From assembly GCF_964355755.1 (NCBI RefSeq), contig NC_092676.1:3456288-3520287 (forward strand): a stretch of 64,000 nt of DNA, read 5' to 3'. The position numbers and the translations under genes are program-made. Shown piece by piece: positions 1-10,210 of the stretch (positions within the stretch are counted from its first letter, which is position 1; each line of letters begins with the position of its first letter). The notes beneath the pieces were generated by a model, which worked only from the letters and a program-made list of their open reading frames with translations, ran no database searches and was not told the origin of the DNA. Origin of the DNA: Antedon mediterranea. Taxonomy: Eukaryota; Echinodermata; Crinoidea; Comatulida; Antedonidae.

Positions 1-2
1 CA

Positions 3-1454
3 ACATCTTCAAGTCTTTCCATTTCTAATGTTGGCTCTGGTGACGTAGGCAACTACATTTGTGAGATATTCGAATGTGATTCATACAACAGTGTCTCATC
101 TTCTACATTTGCTTCTCTAGTATTAGGAGAATTGATATGTAATCCGGAGAATATTGTTGATATAGGAACAACGCTGATATGCTCCTTCACCTCTTCTGAT
201 AATTCATATATTATTAATTTACTATGGTATAACAACGGAAAACAAATAACTTCGGGACAACAACAAAACAATGATTTAGAATCAACGGCTCTGACTGCCG
301 AAGACGAAGGAGGTGTATTTACTTGTAAAGCCACTATCGGATTTCAAAGTCAAGCGACAGGAACTTGTGAAACTACTCCACTAGTATTTCCAATAGATGC
401 AGAGATTCAACAATCACCACCAGGTCCACTTCAGGTTGGTGATAGCTTTAATCTTACCTGCGTAGGGAAAGGTAATCCTGAAAATTATAATTACGAATGG
501 ACGTGGAATAACAACCCAGTAGAATCTATGACAGATAGTCGATTTGCAATTGGCAATATGGTTATTGTGAATACTGTATCAGGCAGTGACAATGGCAAAA
601 TGGTTTCTTGTACTATTAGTAGTAGTGGTTACAGAAGTATAGCGAGCTATACAATAAACATTTTGGATGAGACGTCGAGTACAACTACAAGTATGTCGAC
701 ACCAGATAGGCCTACACGTACGCAAAAACCAATTACGGCGGTCAGACTCACAATACCTGATGACCCGGATGACATTTCAACAACAGTAATGACTACACGT
801 TTAAAGTCGACACTAGATACACGTACGCAAAAACCAATTACGGTCAGACTCACAACACATAATGTTCCGGATGACATTTCAACAACAGCAATGACTACAC
901 CAGGTACACGTTTGCAAAAACCAATTACACATCAACTCACAACACATAAAGTCTCGGAAGACGTTTCCGCAACAGTAGACCTAATGAATACACGTTTAAA
1001 CACAACACCTGTTACTGTAACGCGTTCTATTACAGAAATCCTAACGGTTGTAATTATCGTAGTTGCAATTTTACTCGTCGTTTCTTTGATAATAATAATA
1101 AGCCTATGTGTTTATTTGCAAAAAAGAAAAAAGAAAAACACAACTCCTTCAAATCGACTGTCAAATAATCTTGAGCACGTTTACTATGACATTACGTCAT
1201 CTAGCGCACACGTGACCTCGACAGCCAGTAACACTAAGTATGATTATGTCATACACCCGTTCACACGAAATACGGAAGAATCCACTCCTGAGTACCTTGA
1301 ATTGGACGATGGTTTCCAAGATGGCGCACCAAAATCAGCAAGTAATACAGCCGCTGATTACGATGATGTTGCATCGGAACAAACAGATACTAATAACAAA
1401 GAGTACAAATACGAAAATGGTATGCTGCGGGATAAAGGTATCAGAGAGACATAA
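3..1454 (+). CDS. IgSF receptor A, 5' partial, tyrosine-rich tail
   Basis: Single-pass membrane receptor of the IgSF family that fills the window. The window opens inside Ig domain 1, so the signal peptide and first half of that domain are outside it; the frame is open from base 3. Seen: the end of domain 1 (GDVGNYIC, the usual D-x-G-x-Y-x-C), domain 2 (LICNPEN, LLWYN, EDEGGVFTC, GTCETTP), domain 3 (QSPPGPLQVGDSF, with cysteines in LTCVG and VSCTI), a stalk of degenerate units of about 35 residues built on RTQKPIT and DDIST, an uncharged transmembrane helix near nt 1030-1110 followed by KRKKK, and a tail with YYDI, YDYV, YLEL, YDDV and YENG. No intron is needed anywhere. A copy of nearly the same sequence is the 3' part of the broken gene at 49316-50459. 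Signalling by tail phosphorylation is inferred. Confidence 0.85.
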   Translation, partial: TSSSLSISNVGSGDVGNYICEIFECDSYNSVSSSTFASLVLGELICNPENIVDIGTTLICSFTSSDNSYIINLLWYNNGKQITSGQQQNNDLESTALTAEDEGGVFTCKATIGFQSQATGTCETTPLVFPIDAEIQQSPPGPLQVGDSFNLTCVGKGNPENYNYEWTWNNNPVESMTDSRFAIGNMVIVNTVSGSDNGKMVSCTISSSGYRSIASYTINILDETSSTTTSMSTPDRPTRTQKPITAVRLTIPDDPDDISTTVMTTRLKSTLDTRTQKPITVRLTTHNVPDDISTTAMTTPGTRLQKPITHQLTTHKVSEDVSATVDLMNTRLNTTPVTVTRSITEILTVVIIVVAILLVVSLIIIISLCVYLQKRKKKNTTPSNRLSNNLEHVYYDITSSSAHVTSTASNTKYDYVIHPFTRNTEESTPEYLELDDGFQDGAPKSASNTAADYDDVASEQTDTNNKEYKYENGMLRDKGIRET

Positions 1455-1676
1455 CAAAATAAAGTACGCAACTATCAATTTTCTACGCATGTATTGGAAC
1501 TACGATTACGTCACATTGGTGCGTACACGGCGTTGTTTGCTGATTAACGAGTCAATCGTGTACGAAAATTGTCTGATTTATATCTAAAGCAAACGTTAGA
1601 AGCATACAGTATGAAACTTAATCAAATAAATCAATCATTGTATAGAAACAACTATCCCCACAGAGGTCTTGTTTAA

Positions 1677-3069
1677 AGTGGAGCTCCACCCAGAAAATTA
1701 CTATATTTCATACATTTCAACTATTATTTAAAAATATCATCCCTTATACTTCATATTTTTTTGAAATTTTTTTCAATGAGTACGATTTTCTTGAAAATCA
1801 CGCCTTTTTGCGTTTTGGGGGGATACCTTGTAATTTCCTATTCTTTTACATGCAAAAGGGGGGTATATTTGAATAATCCTAAAAAATTCATTTCTTCACC
1901 AAAAAAAAAATGTAAAATATGTATTTATGTAATTTTTCCAGATCTTTCTATTTCTGGTATTTTTATCACGTATACATTGCGCAATTTTGCGTAAATAGAC
2001 ACTTTCCCCCGTTCGGGTCCAATTGGGTTTTTTATTTTGCTAGGGAGTACGATCACGTGACATTTTTCACAATCACACTACTGCAGCTGGCGATCTGTTA
2101 TTTTGTCACGATGTTATTTTTGACGGGCGAAAAGTATATTAAAACATTCTGAATGTGACCCTATTATGTTTCACAGTGTAATAATGTGATTATGAGATTA
2201 TTACTAAAATGTCAAATTTAACGAGATTTGAGAAAGATGTGGCTATATATTCAATAAAGCTAGGCCTAGGCCTACTAGAGTGTAGGTATGTACCGATGCT
2301 GCTTAGAGTGGCTTGGCCTCAGGCGCTAGCTAGGCTAGGCTGACAGCAGTGAAGTTTGTTTTGCTGTCACCCGACCTTGGCCTACCCATGGGCCATGATA
2401 GGGTGCCTGAATAGTTTCTTTTCAGTCAGGTCTAAGCTTGCACATCGCTTTACTATTCTTTACTACTCTTTACTACTCTTTTTCTGTATAGGATTTTGTG
2501 TTTCACAATTCTTAATATGCGAGAAAACCCAGGAACGATAAATGGGGCGAAACGACCATGCCTATGAATACATAGGCCTCTAGACAAAAATTCAAGGCTA
2601 GCTAGGCTGAGCAGACGGCTTAGCTAGGCCTAGCCCTACCTAGCTTAAAGTTAAAAGCAATCTGATAAGATTATAATGCTGCTGTTGTACAGTGAAAATC
2701 ATGAGGTTACATGTAAATTATACTGACATTCTTATCGGAAATATTACTTAGGCCTAAACAAATCGTATTAATTGTGTGTATAAAATTTATTCCCCATTTT
2801 TCGACACATAATTTACCAAAGGGAAGAAATTTCCACAATGCGTTCACAGTCGCTAAGTGTAACGCGTTTCGCGACGTATTGTAAACTAATAACCCCTAAG
2901 TTACTGAAAAACTGTAATTTGTTAAAAAACACTATTTTCTGACCGCTTTTTTAGAAATGAGTTTTTGGAAAATATTTCCGTATTTTTCCTGTTTTTTTTT
3001 ATGTAATCACTTTCAATTAAACATACTTAAACATAATATAAGCTGAGAAAGTCTGAGTGTAGCTCCACT
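1677..3069. mobile_element. TTAA-target DNA transposon, non-autonomous
   Basis: The ends are inverted repeats: AGTGGAGCTCCACCCAGA at the left and the complement of AGTGGAGCTACACTCAGA at the right. TTAA lies immediately outside both ends (1673-1676 and 3070-3073). The duplicated block near 50680-50690 has the empty site with one TTAA, which fixes the boundaries. A TTAA duplication fits piggyBac- or Kolobok-type elements. No transposase frame is visible. The interior is AT-rich with a cluster of AGGCCT words near 2260-2340 and 2565-2640. Confidence 0.75.
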
Positions 3070-3073
3070 TTAA

Positions 3074-3892
3074 CATATAACATATCTGCCAAGATAAACA
3101 AGTAAATTGTAATTCTCATTATAATGGACTGTAACATGGATCTAGTTTAAGTTTTAAAAAGGATATGCTTTTAAATAAATTGTTATATAATATTATAACA
3201 TTTATTGTATATAAACCACTACCACCACCATGGTCTAATATAAATCTAAATAAATAATTGTACAGTTATACACATTTAAAATAGAATAAACTGTAGGCAG
3301 TTAGGCGTTATAGCAAAACATTAATTAAGCTTGTATAGACGCAACAAAAGCGAGTTGACCAATGACAAGCGACAGTTCGAATAATACATTGCTTATGATT
3401 GATCAAATCGCTTACGTTGCTTTAAGTCCTTGTGTTGCGTCTCTAGTGGGAACCAAGCATTAGGGGAAAATGTACGCAATAGTAGTACAAAAATTATATA
3501 TTATTTAAGGAAGCAATATAGATGAACAGGTTATGGTTAAATAACATAGTATAAAATGACTCTAAGTAACGAGAGGAAAGCCATGATTCAAAGTTGATAT
3601 TTATTTGATCATCATCAGGAGTCGATGATCAAATAAAAATTGAAACGTTGAACCATGGTTTGCATCTCCTTATTATTTAAGGAAACAATAACACTAGATT
3701 ATTAACGAGCAATACGACAAGAATAACACAGAAATTAGGAAGGCAGGAAGTTTTACGAAACTATTTTAAAATGTATTGGTTTATCAAGTTGTCCGGTATC
3801 GTGTTTTGTTTTCACTTTCATGATGTTTCTAAGTGTACAATGAACGAATAAAATAATGCCAGTCAATTATCTATCAACATATTATTGGTTAA
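3074..3892. repeat. 3' flank of gene A, duplicated at about 50690-51507
   Basis: Non-coding sequence that aligns along its length with the 3' flank of the broken gene J'. It contains an imperfect hairpin (3580-3659) but no convincing gene. The element-free counterpart shows that the two DNA elements to its right are later insertions. Confidence 0.7.
3580..3659. repeat. Long imperfect hairpin conserved in two copies
   Basis: Arms of about 35 nt (GCCATGATTCAA...TTTGATCATC and its imperfect complement ending TTGAACCATGG) flank a loop of about 10 nt. The copy at 51197-51275 keeps the fold although its arms have changed. It may be the relic terminus of a retroelement or a foldback element. Confidence 0.5.
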
Positions 3893-4294
3893 AGGCCCAT
3901 TTACACTAGGACGATAACGATCGGCGATAAATAGATAAGCATGCATTTTTTTTTTACATAAAACAAAAGAATTTAGAAAGGTTTTCGTTCTAGAATTATA
4001 GAATACTCATTTATGCTGTCTTTGATAAAAATAATATTTTAAAAAATCCAATCAAATGACGTCATGATCAATAAAACCAAAAAAAGTCGTTGTATTGTTA
4101 CGATATTATTGCTCTTACTAATCATGACGTTATTTGATTGGACATGTGAAAATATCACTTTCATCAAATTAAGCATAGATGGTTCCTAAATAGTTCTAGA
4201 ATAAAAACTTTTTAGATTTCTTTTGTTTTATGTATGAACAATGCATATTTGTTTATTTATCGTCGATCTTTATCGTCCTAGTGTAAACGGGCCT
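3893..4294. mobile_element. MITE with AGGCCC termini
   Basis: Inverted ends: AGGCCCATTTACACTAGGAC at the left and the complement of AGGCCCGTTTACACTAGGAC at the right; similarity continues for about 50 bp. TAA (or TTAA) flanks both ends. The duplicate locus near 51507 has one TTAA and no element. It is short and has no coding capacity. The TAA duplication and AGGCC termini suggest a Harbinger-type MITE. Confidence 0.75.
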
Positions 4295-4297
4295 TAA

Positions 4298-4891
4298 AGC
4301 TCAGGTACAGGCATGAATTTTAAATATAATATCTGGTTAATTGTACATAAATCAAATATTTGTAACAGAAATCAAGACGAAAAAACATGAATTTCCCTTA
4401 ATAGTCAAATACAAAATTTGGCAAAATTCTGCCATAAAAACCAGGAAGACTTTTTTTCAGTAGTTAGGTAGTATAACCTAATGTAATAACAAGTCTGATG
4501 ACTCCCTAGAAAGTGAAACAAGATGGTGGATATACGGTGGATAATTTTTGCTATAGCATGAAAATAAAAATCTGAAGTTGAATAAAAATACCAGAAATGT
4601 AAAATTCAAGTTATATTACCTATATTTAGTCATCTGATAACATTTTTTACCACACCGTTTATTTTTCATAGCTTTTTAAAATGCCTCTCTATTTACAAAA
4701 TTTGTGTTCAAAATAATAGAGATTTTACTGTGTAATTTGAACTATCCCTCCACTGATAAGAAAGTGCTTATTTTCAATAAGCTCGTGTAACACAAATAAA
4801 ATCCCAAAAAATTATGAAACATAGGGGAAACTATAGATCGATAATTATTGGAATGTATGATCAATAGAAATTGTTTGCCCGCACCTGGCCT
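4298..4891. mobile_element. Second MITE-like element at the same target
   Basis: Begins AGCTCAGGTACAGGCA directly after the TTAA that closes the preceding MITE, and ends TGCCCGCACCTGGCCT before another TTAA at 4892-4895. The ends are imperfect inverted repeats. The duplicate locus goes straight from TTAA to GGAAACG, so both elements are absent there. No coding capacity is seen. Confidence 0.6.
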
Positions 4892-4959
4892 TTAAGGAAA
4901 GGAATTATAATATATGTACCCTAAATGATATAAGGAATACAAACTTACATTGGCTAAAA

Positions 4960-5130
4960 AGTTGTATGGTACACCCTAAACATTGGACTATGGTATTTTA
5001 CAAAATTATGCTTGATTACATTTAAGTATTATACACTTGTTAAAAACCACCGATATCGGTTATCGTTGCAAAAAGACAAATAACAAAGTCATCGTGTGAA
5101 TGGGCACCAGAAGTTTATGCAAACGATGTA
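4960..5130 (+). pseudogene. Relic of an IgSF receptor 5' end
   Basis: DNA similar to the start of the receptor genes: a signal-peptide-like stretch (CATTGGACTATGG..TTTTACAAA), then CGGTTATCGTTGC and TCATCGTGTGAATGGGCACC, corresponding to the VLVAEGQ and SCEWTP region of domain 1. The frame is destroyed and no ATG gene remains. The same relic exists near 51585-51702 and 53601-53650, where a hAT-like element splits it. Confidence 0.65.
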
Positions 5131-5853
5131 CTGAATTATGGTATAGATGGAGTGGTAAACAATTTATAAATTCAGAAACAAATTAAGTAAACATAAATCT
5201 ATGTATATGTTTCCATCTAATTGTAGCCTTAGATTAATCTAGTTAAACTAAGTGTTCAATGCTTACAAAACAAAGGAGGGGCCAATGCGGGGTTGGGGGT
5301 TACACATTTACTGTCATTACACCTAGAAGACAGACATTTAATCAGAAATTGTATGTTTTCATAAAAAGAACTATATCTTTCTACATATATTTAAATCAAT
5401 AGTATGTTGAAATTACTGTATTTGACAATGTGTAATTCTTATTCTTCTTGTCAGCAGTTATCAGGTATTCCTGTCGTGTGTGGCAGCAGATAGCAACTTA
5501 CATAAAAAGAAACAGGAATGATCCAACGTTTTAGTTCGAAGTTACTCTATAGTATAGTATGCATTATTACTAGTTTTACCTAAATAGAATGGAATATGTT
5601 AAAATAACTTTATACAGGTTACGTAGTTGATGCTAATATCACTTTAGTAGGAGTACGCTACAATACAGTACACAGTAATCAGAACGACTGTTACAGAGTA
5701 TTACTTGTACCAACTTGTACAGCAATTATATAGTATAACAGGAATACAGTATCGTTAAATTGGTATACAAATCTGGACATTTTTTTTCCGTATTATCTTG
5801 AATTTGATAAATAAGTAAATCAATCCCGGAACTTAACCGTCGTAGTATTTATA
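5131..5853. other. 5' flank of gene B
   Basis: AT-rich sequence without a supportable gene. It aligns with 53650-54485 upstream of K, including the segment ending CCCGGAACTTAACCGTCG just before the start codon. A degenerate version of the TATAGGGGGCGGTATAC block described in the findings lies near 5546. Confidence 0.6.
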
Positions 5854-7701
5854 ATGGCTCATCATCAATATTGTACATTGCTGCTGTACAAGTGCCTGGT
5901 TATATTGTATAGTATATTTCACTGCTGTTGTGCACAATCCTATACTTTTACAGAACATCCACAATCGGTTCTTGTTGCAGAAGGACAAACAGCAAAGATA
6001 TCGTGTGAATGGACACCTAAATTGAATGAAACCCATCATGTTGCATGGAGATACTATCATTTTAGTACAAGAACGGGTCAAATAATTGAACGTTCAACGT
6101 CAAAATACATTTTCAGAAAAGGTACAACATTTTCAAATCTTTCCATTTTGAATGTTGATCCTAATGATGTAGGACACTACCGGTGTCGTATCTCCAAAGG
6201 TGATTTTGTATACAGTTTTTCTGAATTTACTTATGTAGTGCTAGGAGAGTTAACGTGTAGTCCAGAATATGATTATGGTGACATAGGAACAACGATGACA
6301 TGTACTTATACTTCATCTGATCCTGTATATATTATTGATTTACTATGGTATAAAGAGGGAAATGAAATTACTTCAGCAGCACAACGAAGTAATATCAAAG
6401 AATCAAAGACTTTGACTAGTGAAGACGATGGAGCTGTATTTACTTGTAAAGCTATCCTCGGTTATCAAGTGATAGGAACTTGTGAAACTACTCCTCTAAT
6501 ATTGACTATAGATGCAGAGATTGAACAATCACCACCAGGTCCACTTCAGGCTGGGGATAGGTTTACCCTTACCTGTTCAGGGAAAGGTAATCCTGATTAT
6601 TATGAATGGACGTGGAATGGCAAACTTATAGGATCGTCGACAGATAAAAGTCGATTTGCAATAGGTAATGTGCTTACTGCGACGAGAGTATCAAGCAGTG
6701 CCAATGGAAAAATAGTTACTTGTACTATTAGTCGTAGTGGTCGTACCAGCAGTACAGCGAGGTTTACATTAAACGTGCTAGAGAACATTTCCAGTAGGCC
6801 TACTACTACACATTTTCAAACAACACCAACGCAACAGGTCGTTACAGACAAACTACTACCAACTACACGCTTACACACTACACGTTTACAGTCGACACGT
6901 ACGCAACAAGTCGTTACAGACAAACAACTGCCAACTACAAGCTTACGCACTACACGTTTACAGTCGACACGTACGCAAAAAGTCGTTACAGACAAACTAC
7001 TACCAACTACACGCTTATACACTACACGTTTACAGTCGACACGAACGCACCAAGTCGTTACAGACAAACTACTGCCAACTACACGCTTACCCACTACACG
7101 GTTACAATCGACACGTACGCAACAAGTCGTTACAAACAAACTACTACCAACTACACGCATACACACTACACGTTTACACACTACACGTTTGCAGTCGACA
7201 CGTACGCAACCATTCATTAAAGACCAACTCTCAACTAATATCTCATCGGTTGACGAGCCCCCAACACTAATGGTTGTTATTAGTGTACTTGCAATTCTGC
7301 TCGTAGTTTCTGTAATAACAACGATATACATGTATTTGCAAAAAAAAAACGTATCTAGAGGCAACATAATTCCTTTAAATAGACCACCGAATAATATTGA
7401 ACACAATTACGATTACATTGTGTCTTCAGACACACAGATCAACACGACAGGCAAAGACACACACACGTATGATTATGCCATATATCCGTGTACACGAATC
7501 ACAGAGAATATCAGTGCTGAATACATTGAAGTAGAAGACAGTTTCCACGAGAGCCCACAAAAACCAGAACAAAATATGACCACAGTCGAGAAAGATGATG
7601 TGTTCTTACAACCAACGGGTATTTGCAGCAAAGAGGCCACGTACGAAAATGTTGAATTGCGTATCAAAGGCATAGCAACTTCTGACAATATGATAATTTA
7701 A
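5854..7701 (+). CDS. IgSF receptor B with 24-residue repeat stalk
   Basis: Complete single-exon type I receptor of 615 residues. Signal peptide 1-27 (ends CCCA). Domain 1 has C51 and C111 with DVGHYRC. Domain 2 has C150 and C198 plus the family's extra cysteines C135 and C210. Domain 3 has C241 and C290. The stalk at 326-450 is an almost perfect array of five 24-29 residue units (VVTDKLLPTTR, TTRLQSTR), rich in Thr and Arg. Transmembrane helix about 470-494, without charged residues. Tail tyrosines: YDYI (519), YDYA (539), YIEV (557), YENV (597); YENV fits the Y-x-N pattern bound by Grb2-type SH2 domains. The start ATG begins the family motif MAHHQ and lies just downstream of a flank shared with K. 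An AATAAA occurs near 7985. Ligand and role are unknown. Confidence 0.9.
   Translation: MAHHQYCTLLLYKCLVILYSIFHCCCAQSYTFTEHPQSVLVAEGQTAKISCEWTPKLNETHHVAWRYYHFSTRTGQIIERSTSKYIFRKGTTFSNLSILNVDPNDVGHYRCRISKGDFVYSFSEFTYVVLGELTCSPEYDYGDIGTTMTCTYTSSDPVYIIDLLWYKEGNEITSAAQRSNIKESKTLTSEDDGAVFTCKAILGYQVIGTCETTPLILTIDAEIEQSPPGPLQAGDRFTLTCSGKGNPDYYEWTWNGKLIGSSTDKSRFAIGNVLTATRVSSSANGKIVTCTISRSGRTSSTARFTLNVLENISSRPTTTHFQTTPTQQVVTDKLLPTTRLHTTRLQSTRTQQVVTDKQLPTTSLRTTRLQSTRTQKVVTDKLLPTTRLYTTRLQSTRTHQVVTDKLLPTTRLPTTRLQSTRTQQVVTNKLLPTTRIHTTRLHTTRLQSTRTQPFIKDQLSTNISSVDEPPTLMVVISVLAILLVVSVITTIYMYLQKKNVSRGNIIPLNRPPNNIEHNYDYIVSSDTQINTTGKDTHTYDYAIYPCTRITENISAEYIEVEDSFHESPQKPEQNMTTVEKDDVFLQPTGICSKEATYENVELRIKGIATSDNMII
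6829..7203 (+). repeat. In-frame 72-bp coding minisatellite
   Basis: Five tandem units, four of 72 bp and a last one of 87 bp, encode residues 326-450 of receptor B. The units differ by a few bases and keep the frame, so changes in copy number would lengthen or shorten the stalk without breaking the gene. Confidence 0.9.
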
Positions 7702-10210
7702 TCGTACTTAAAAGAACGATAATACTAAATCATCTGCGCATCTACATGAAATATAATTTACTTGTTAAGAAAAAGGCGCAAATAAACAAAACGCATAAGC
7801 CTGCCATTAATATCAAAGAATGACATTAAAGAAAAGAAATACAGCAGAAACTACAAATTCTGAAAACTTCGAAAATATCGACGTTCATGGAAGTGGAATG
7901 GCAGAAATATGAATGTGAGCGTGATCGTCAAAAATGGTCTATGATGGTTCTCTATAAAACAGTAATTTTGTGAATATGCATTTAATAAATAAATATTATC
8001 CGGTTTTACACACGTTGGAAATTAAGCTATCTTTTTCTTTGTTAATTTTTTTTAATATAAGATAGCAAACAACTCTAACTTAACAATTAAAAGTGAAACC
8101 ATTAATTTGTTTAATACTTTTTTACTATGTTATTATTTAAAAAAAACAATAACACTAAATTATAAGCGAGCAACACAACAAGAAAAACAAAGAAACCATT
8201 TGTTTTGTTATTGTTTTACTCTAGATTTTACTTGCCTTCGGTTCAATGCTCAGTTAATTGCTAAATTCGCTCGGAATACGGAGCCGTTCAATTCTTAATA
8301 GAACTGTCTCTTATTTAACAAAAACGGCGCCTAGGTAGAGTTAGGCGTACATTTTGTTTTACGGTAAATGTAAATATAGTAGGCCTACCTTATTCCATAA
8401 TGAATAACAAAAATAGATTTCCTTGAATACATAATTTTTTTTAGATCATGTATGTGATTGTTATTATAGGAGAGGAAAGAAATTTAATAAAGTAATGTCT
8501 AATATAGCTAATAGACTTTAAGCAAGAACTAAATTATTCAGTTATTTACACGTTAAACGTGTGTAATTTTGTGAATATACATTTAATAAATAAATATTAT
8601 CAGGTAGTACACACATTGGAAAGAAAGATATCTTATTATTTGCTAATTTTTATTAAAAGATAGAAAACAACTTTAATTTGATAAAGTTAATGAAGAAAAA
8701 CATTAAAAGTTAAACCATTAATTTCTTTATTATTGCTTTAACTCTAGATTTAACTTGCATTTCGGTTCAATGTACAATTTACATTCGCACGGAGACGGCG
8801 CCGTTCAATTCTTTATAGAATGTATCTATTATTTAACAAAATGGCGCCTTCAACTCCGTGAAACGGAACAAGTTAGGCGTACATTTTATTTTACAGTAAT
8901 GTAAATATAGTAGGCCTACCTTATTCCATAATGAATAACAAAAATAAATTTCATTGAATATATAATTATTTTTTTAGATTATGTAATCGATTGTCATCGT
9001 AAAAGAGCAAACAAATTTAACTTTTAATAAAAGTATGTATTATTAAATAAAAATGAGATCAACGGTAACGACAATAAGGAAAGAAAGTTGTAAATACAGA
9101 TAATTATGATTTTGCGAACGAATTTATAAATGTGAAAGGCTATTAGTGAAACTGATGAAACTCAATATGGAAACAAAGAAAATGCGAAGTTCTTGATACT
9201 TTCTACATTTAGAAAATTGCTCAAAATAACTTTCCCCTAATGGACCTTGTTTAAAAGGTATCTAGAGTAGAGGAACAAATAATACATTAATTCGTTTTCT
9301 TAATTATTGATCAATAACTCACTAATATGTAAAATATATATAAGAACTCGTGGACAGCATTAACTAAATGAAAAAAGACTAAAAATTAAAAAAAAACACG
9401 AATTTATAAAACATAAATAATAACCTAATGAACAGAAGAAAAAAAACAAATACAAGTAACTAAACATTATGGACTAAAAAATAAATGAAAAGACATCGTT
9501 AATAATTGAAATTTAAAAAAAACCGAAATATTTCTAAAGAGAAAAATCATGATATAGGTAAGAAAGTTAGAATTGCTTTTTCAAATAATTTAGTTATAGT
9601 GTGCTAAGTGAAGAACAATTAATTTCAATTCAATTAGTGGTTATTATTATATTAAATATAACTACGACCGCCAGAAAAAGCAAAGAAGGGTTGGGAGCCC
9701 TCTATTTCAATTTTACAAAGCTTATTTAAAAACTTTCCTAAATAAAATAATAGGCTTCTCCTTATCTATTCATACAGAACCAGAAATACAAATGTGAAAT
9801 CGTATAAACGAAGATGCGACAATAACAAAAATCGTTTTCAACATTATATACATTACAACACAGGGATACTTCAGTTTTAGTCAAAATCGTCACTCTAATA
9901 AGATATGTTTAGTGCGGATGCGCAGTTATTTTTGTATATATCATGTGACCAGGTTTGATGTATGAATACAGTGACTAGATACAGTATAGGAATCAGATCG
10001 AGTGAGTGCTTAAACTGAGTACGATTTCATAACGCGAATATCGACTAACAATAAGGTTTACATTATATATTGTTTAATCATCAGAATTTACCTACATTTA
10101 TTTGTGTACGTTTTTGTTTCATCATAAATCTCTATTTTGGAAATTGATTTAAACTGAACTAAAGTAATATTGGAAGATGAACTAGAAACTACCAAGTCGC
10201 AGTGTTTATA
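7702..10210. other. Intergenic region between B and C
   Basis: AT-rich and without a supportable gene. It carries a tandem duplication in its first part. Near 9960-10030 it carries a segment (ATCAGATCGAGTGAGTG) shared with the 5' flank of D, so C and D probably share upstream control sequence. Confidence 0.6.
7969..9050. repeat. Tandem duplication, unit about 595 bp
   Basis: The segment starting AATTTTGTGAATATGCATTT recurs about 595 bp later. Both copies include a block with TTCGGTTCAATG, the AACAAAA(A/T)(C/G)GGCGCC block, and AGTAGGCCTACCTTATTCC. The two copies are diverged and non-coding. Confidence 0.75.

Noticed and set aside
6829-7203. CRISPR array or prokaryotic repeat locus
   Set aside because: The repeats are adjacent without spacers, are in frame within a membrane-protein gene, and the window is clearly eukaryotic.
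6816-7406. Long minus-strand open frame opposite the stalk of receptor B
   Set aside because: It is the antisense of the 72-bp coding repeat; the repeats keep all frames open. The plus strand carries the Ig-domain gene.
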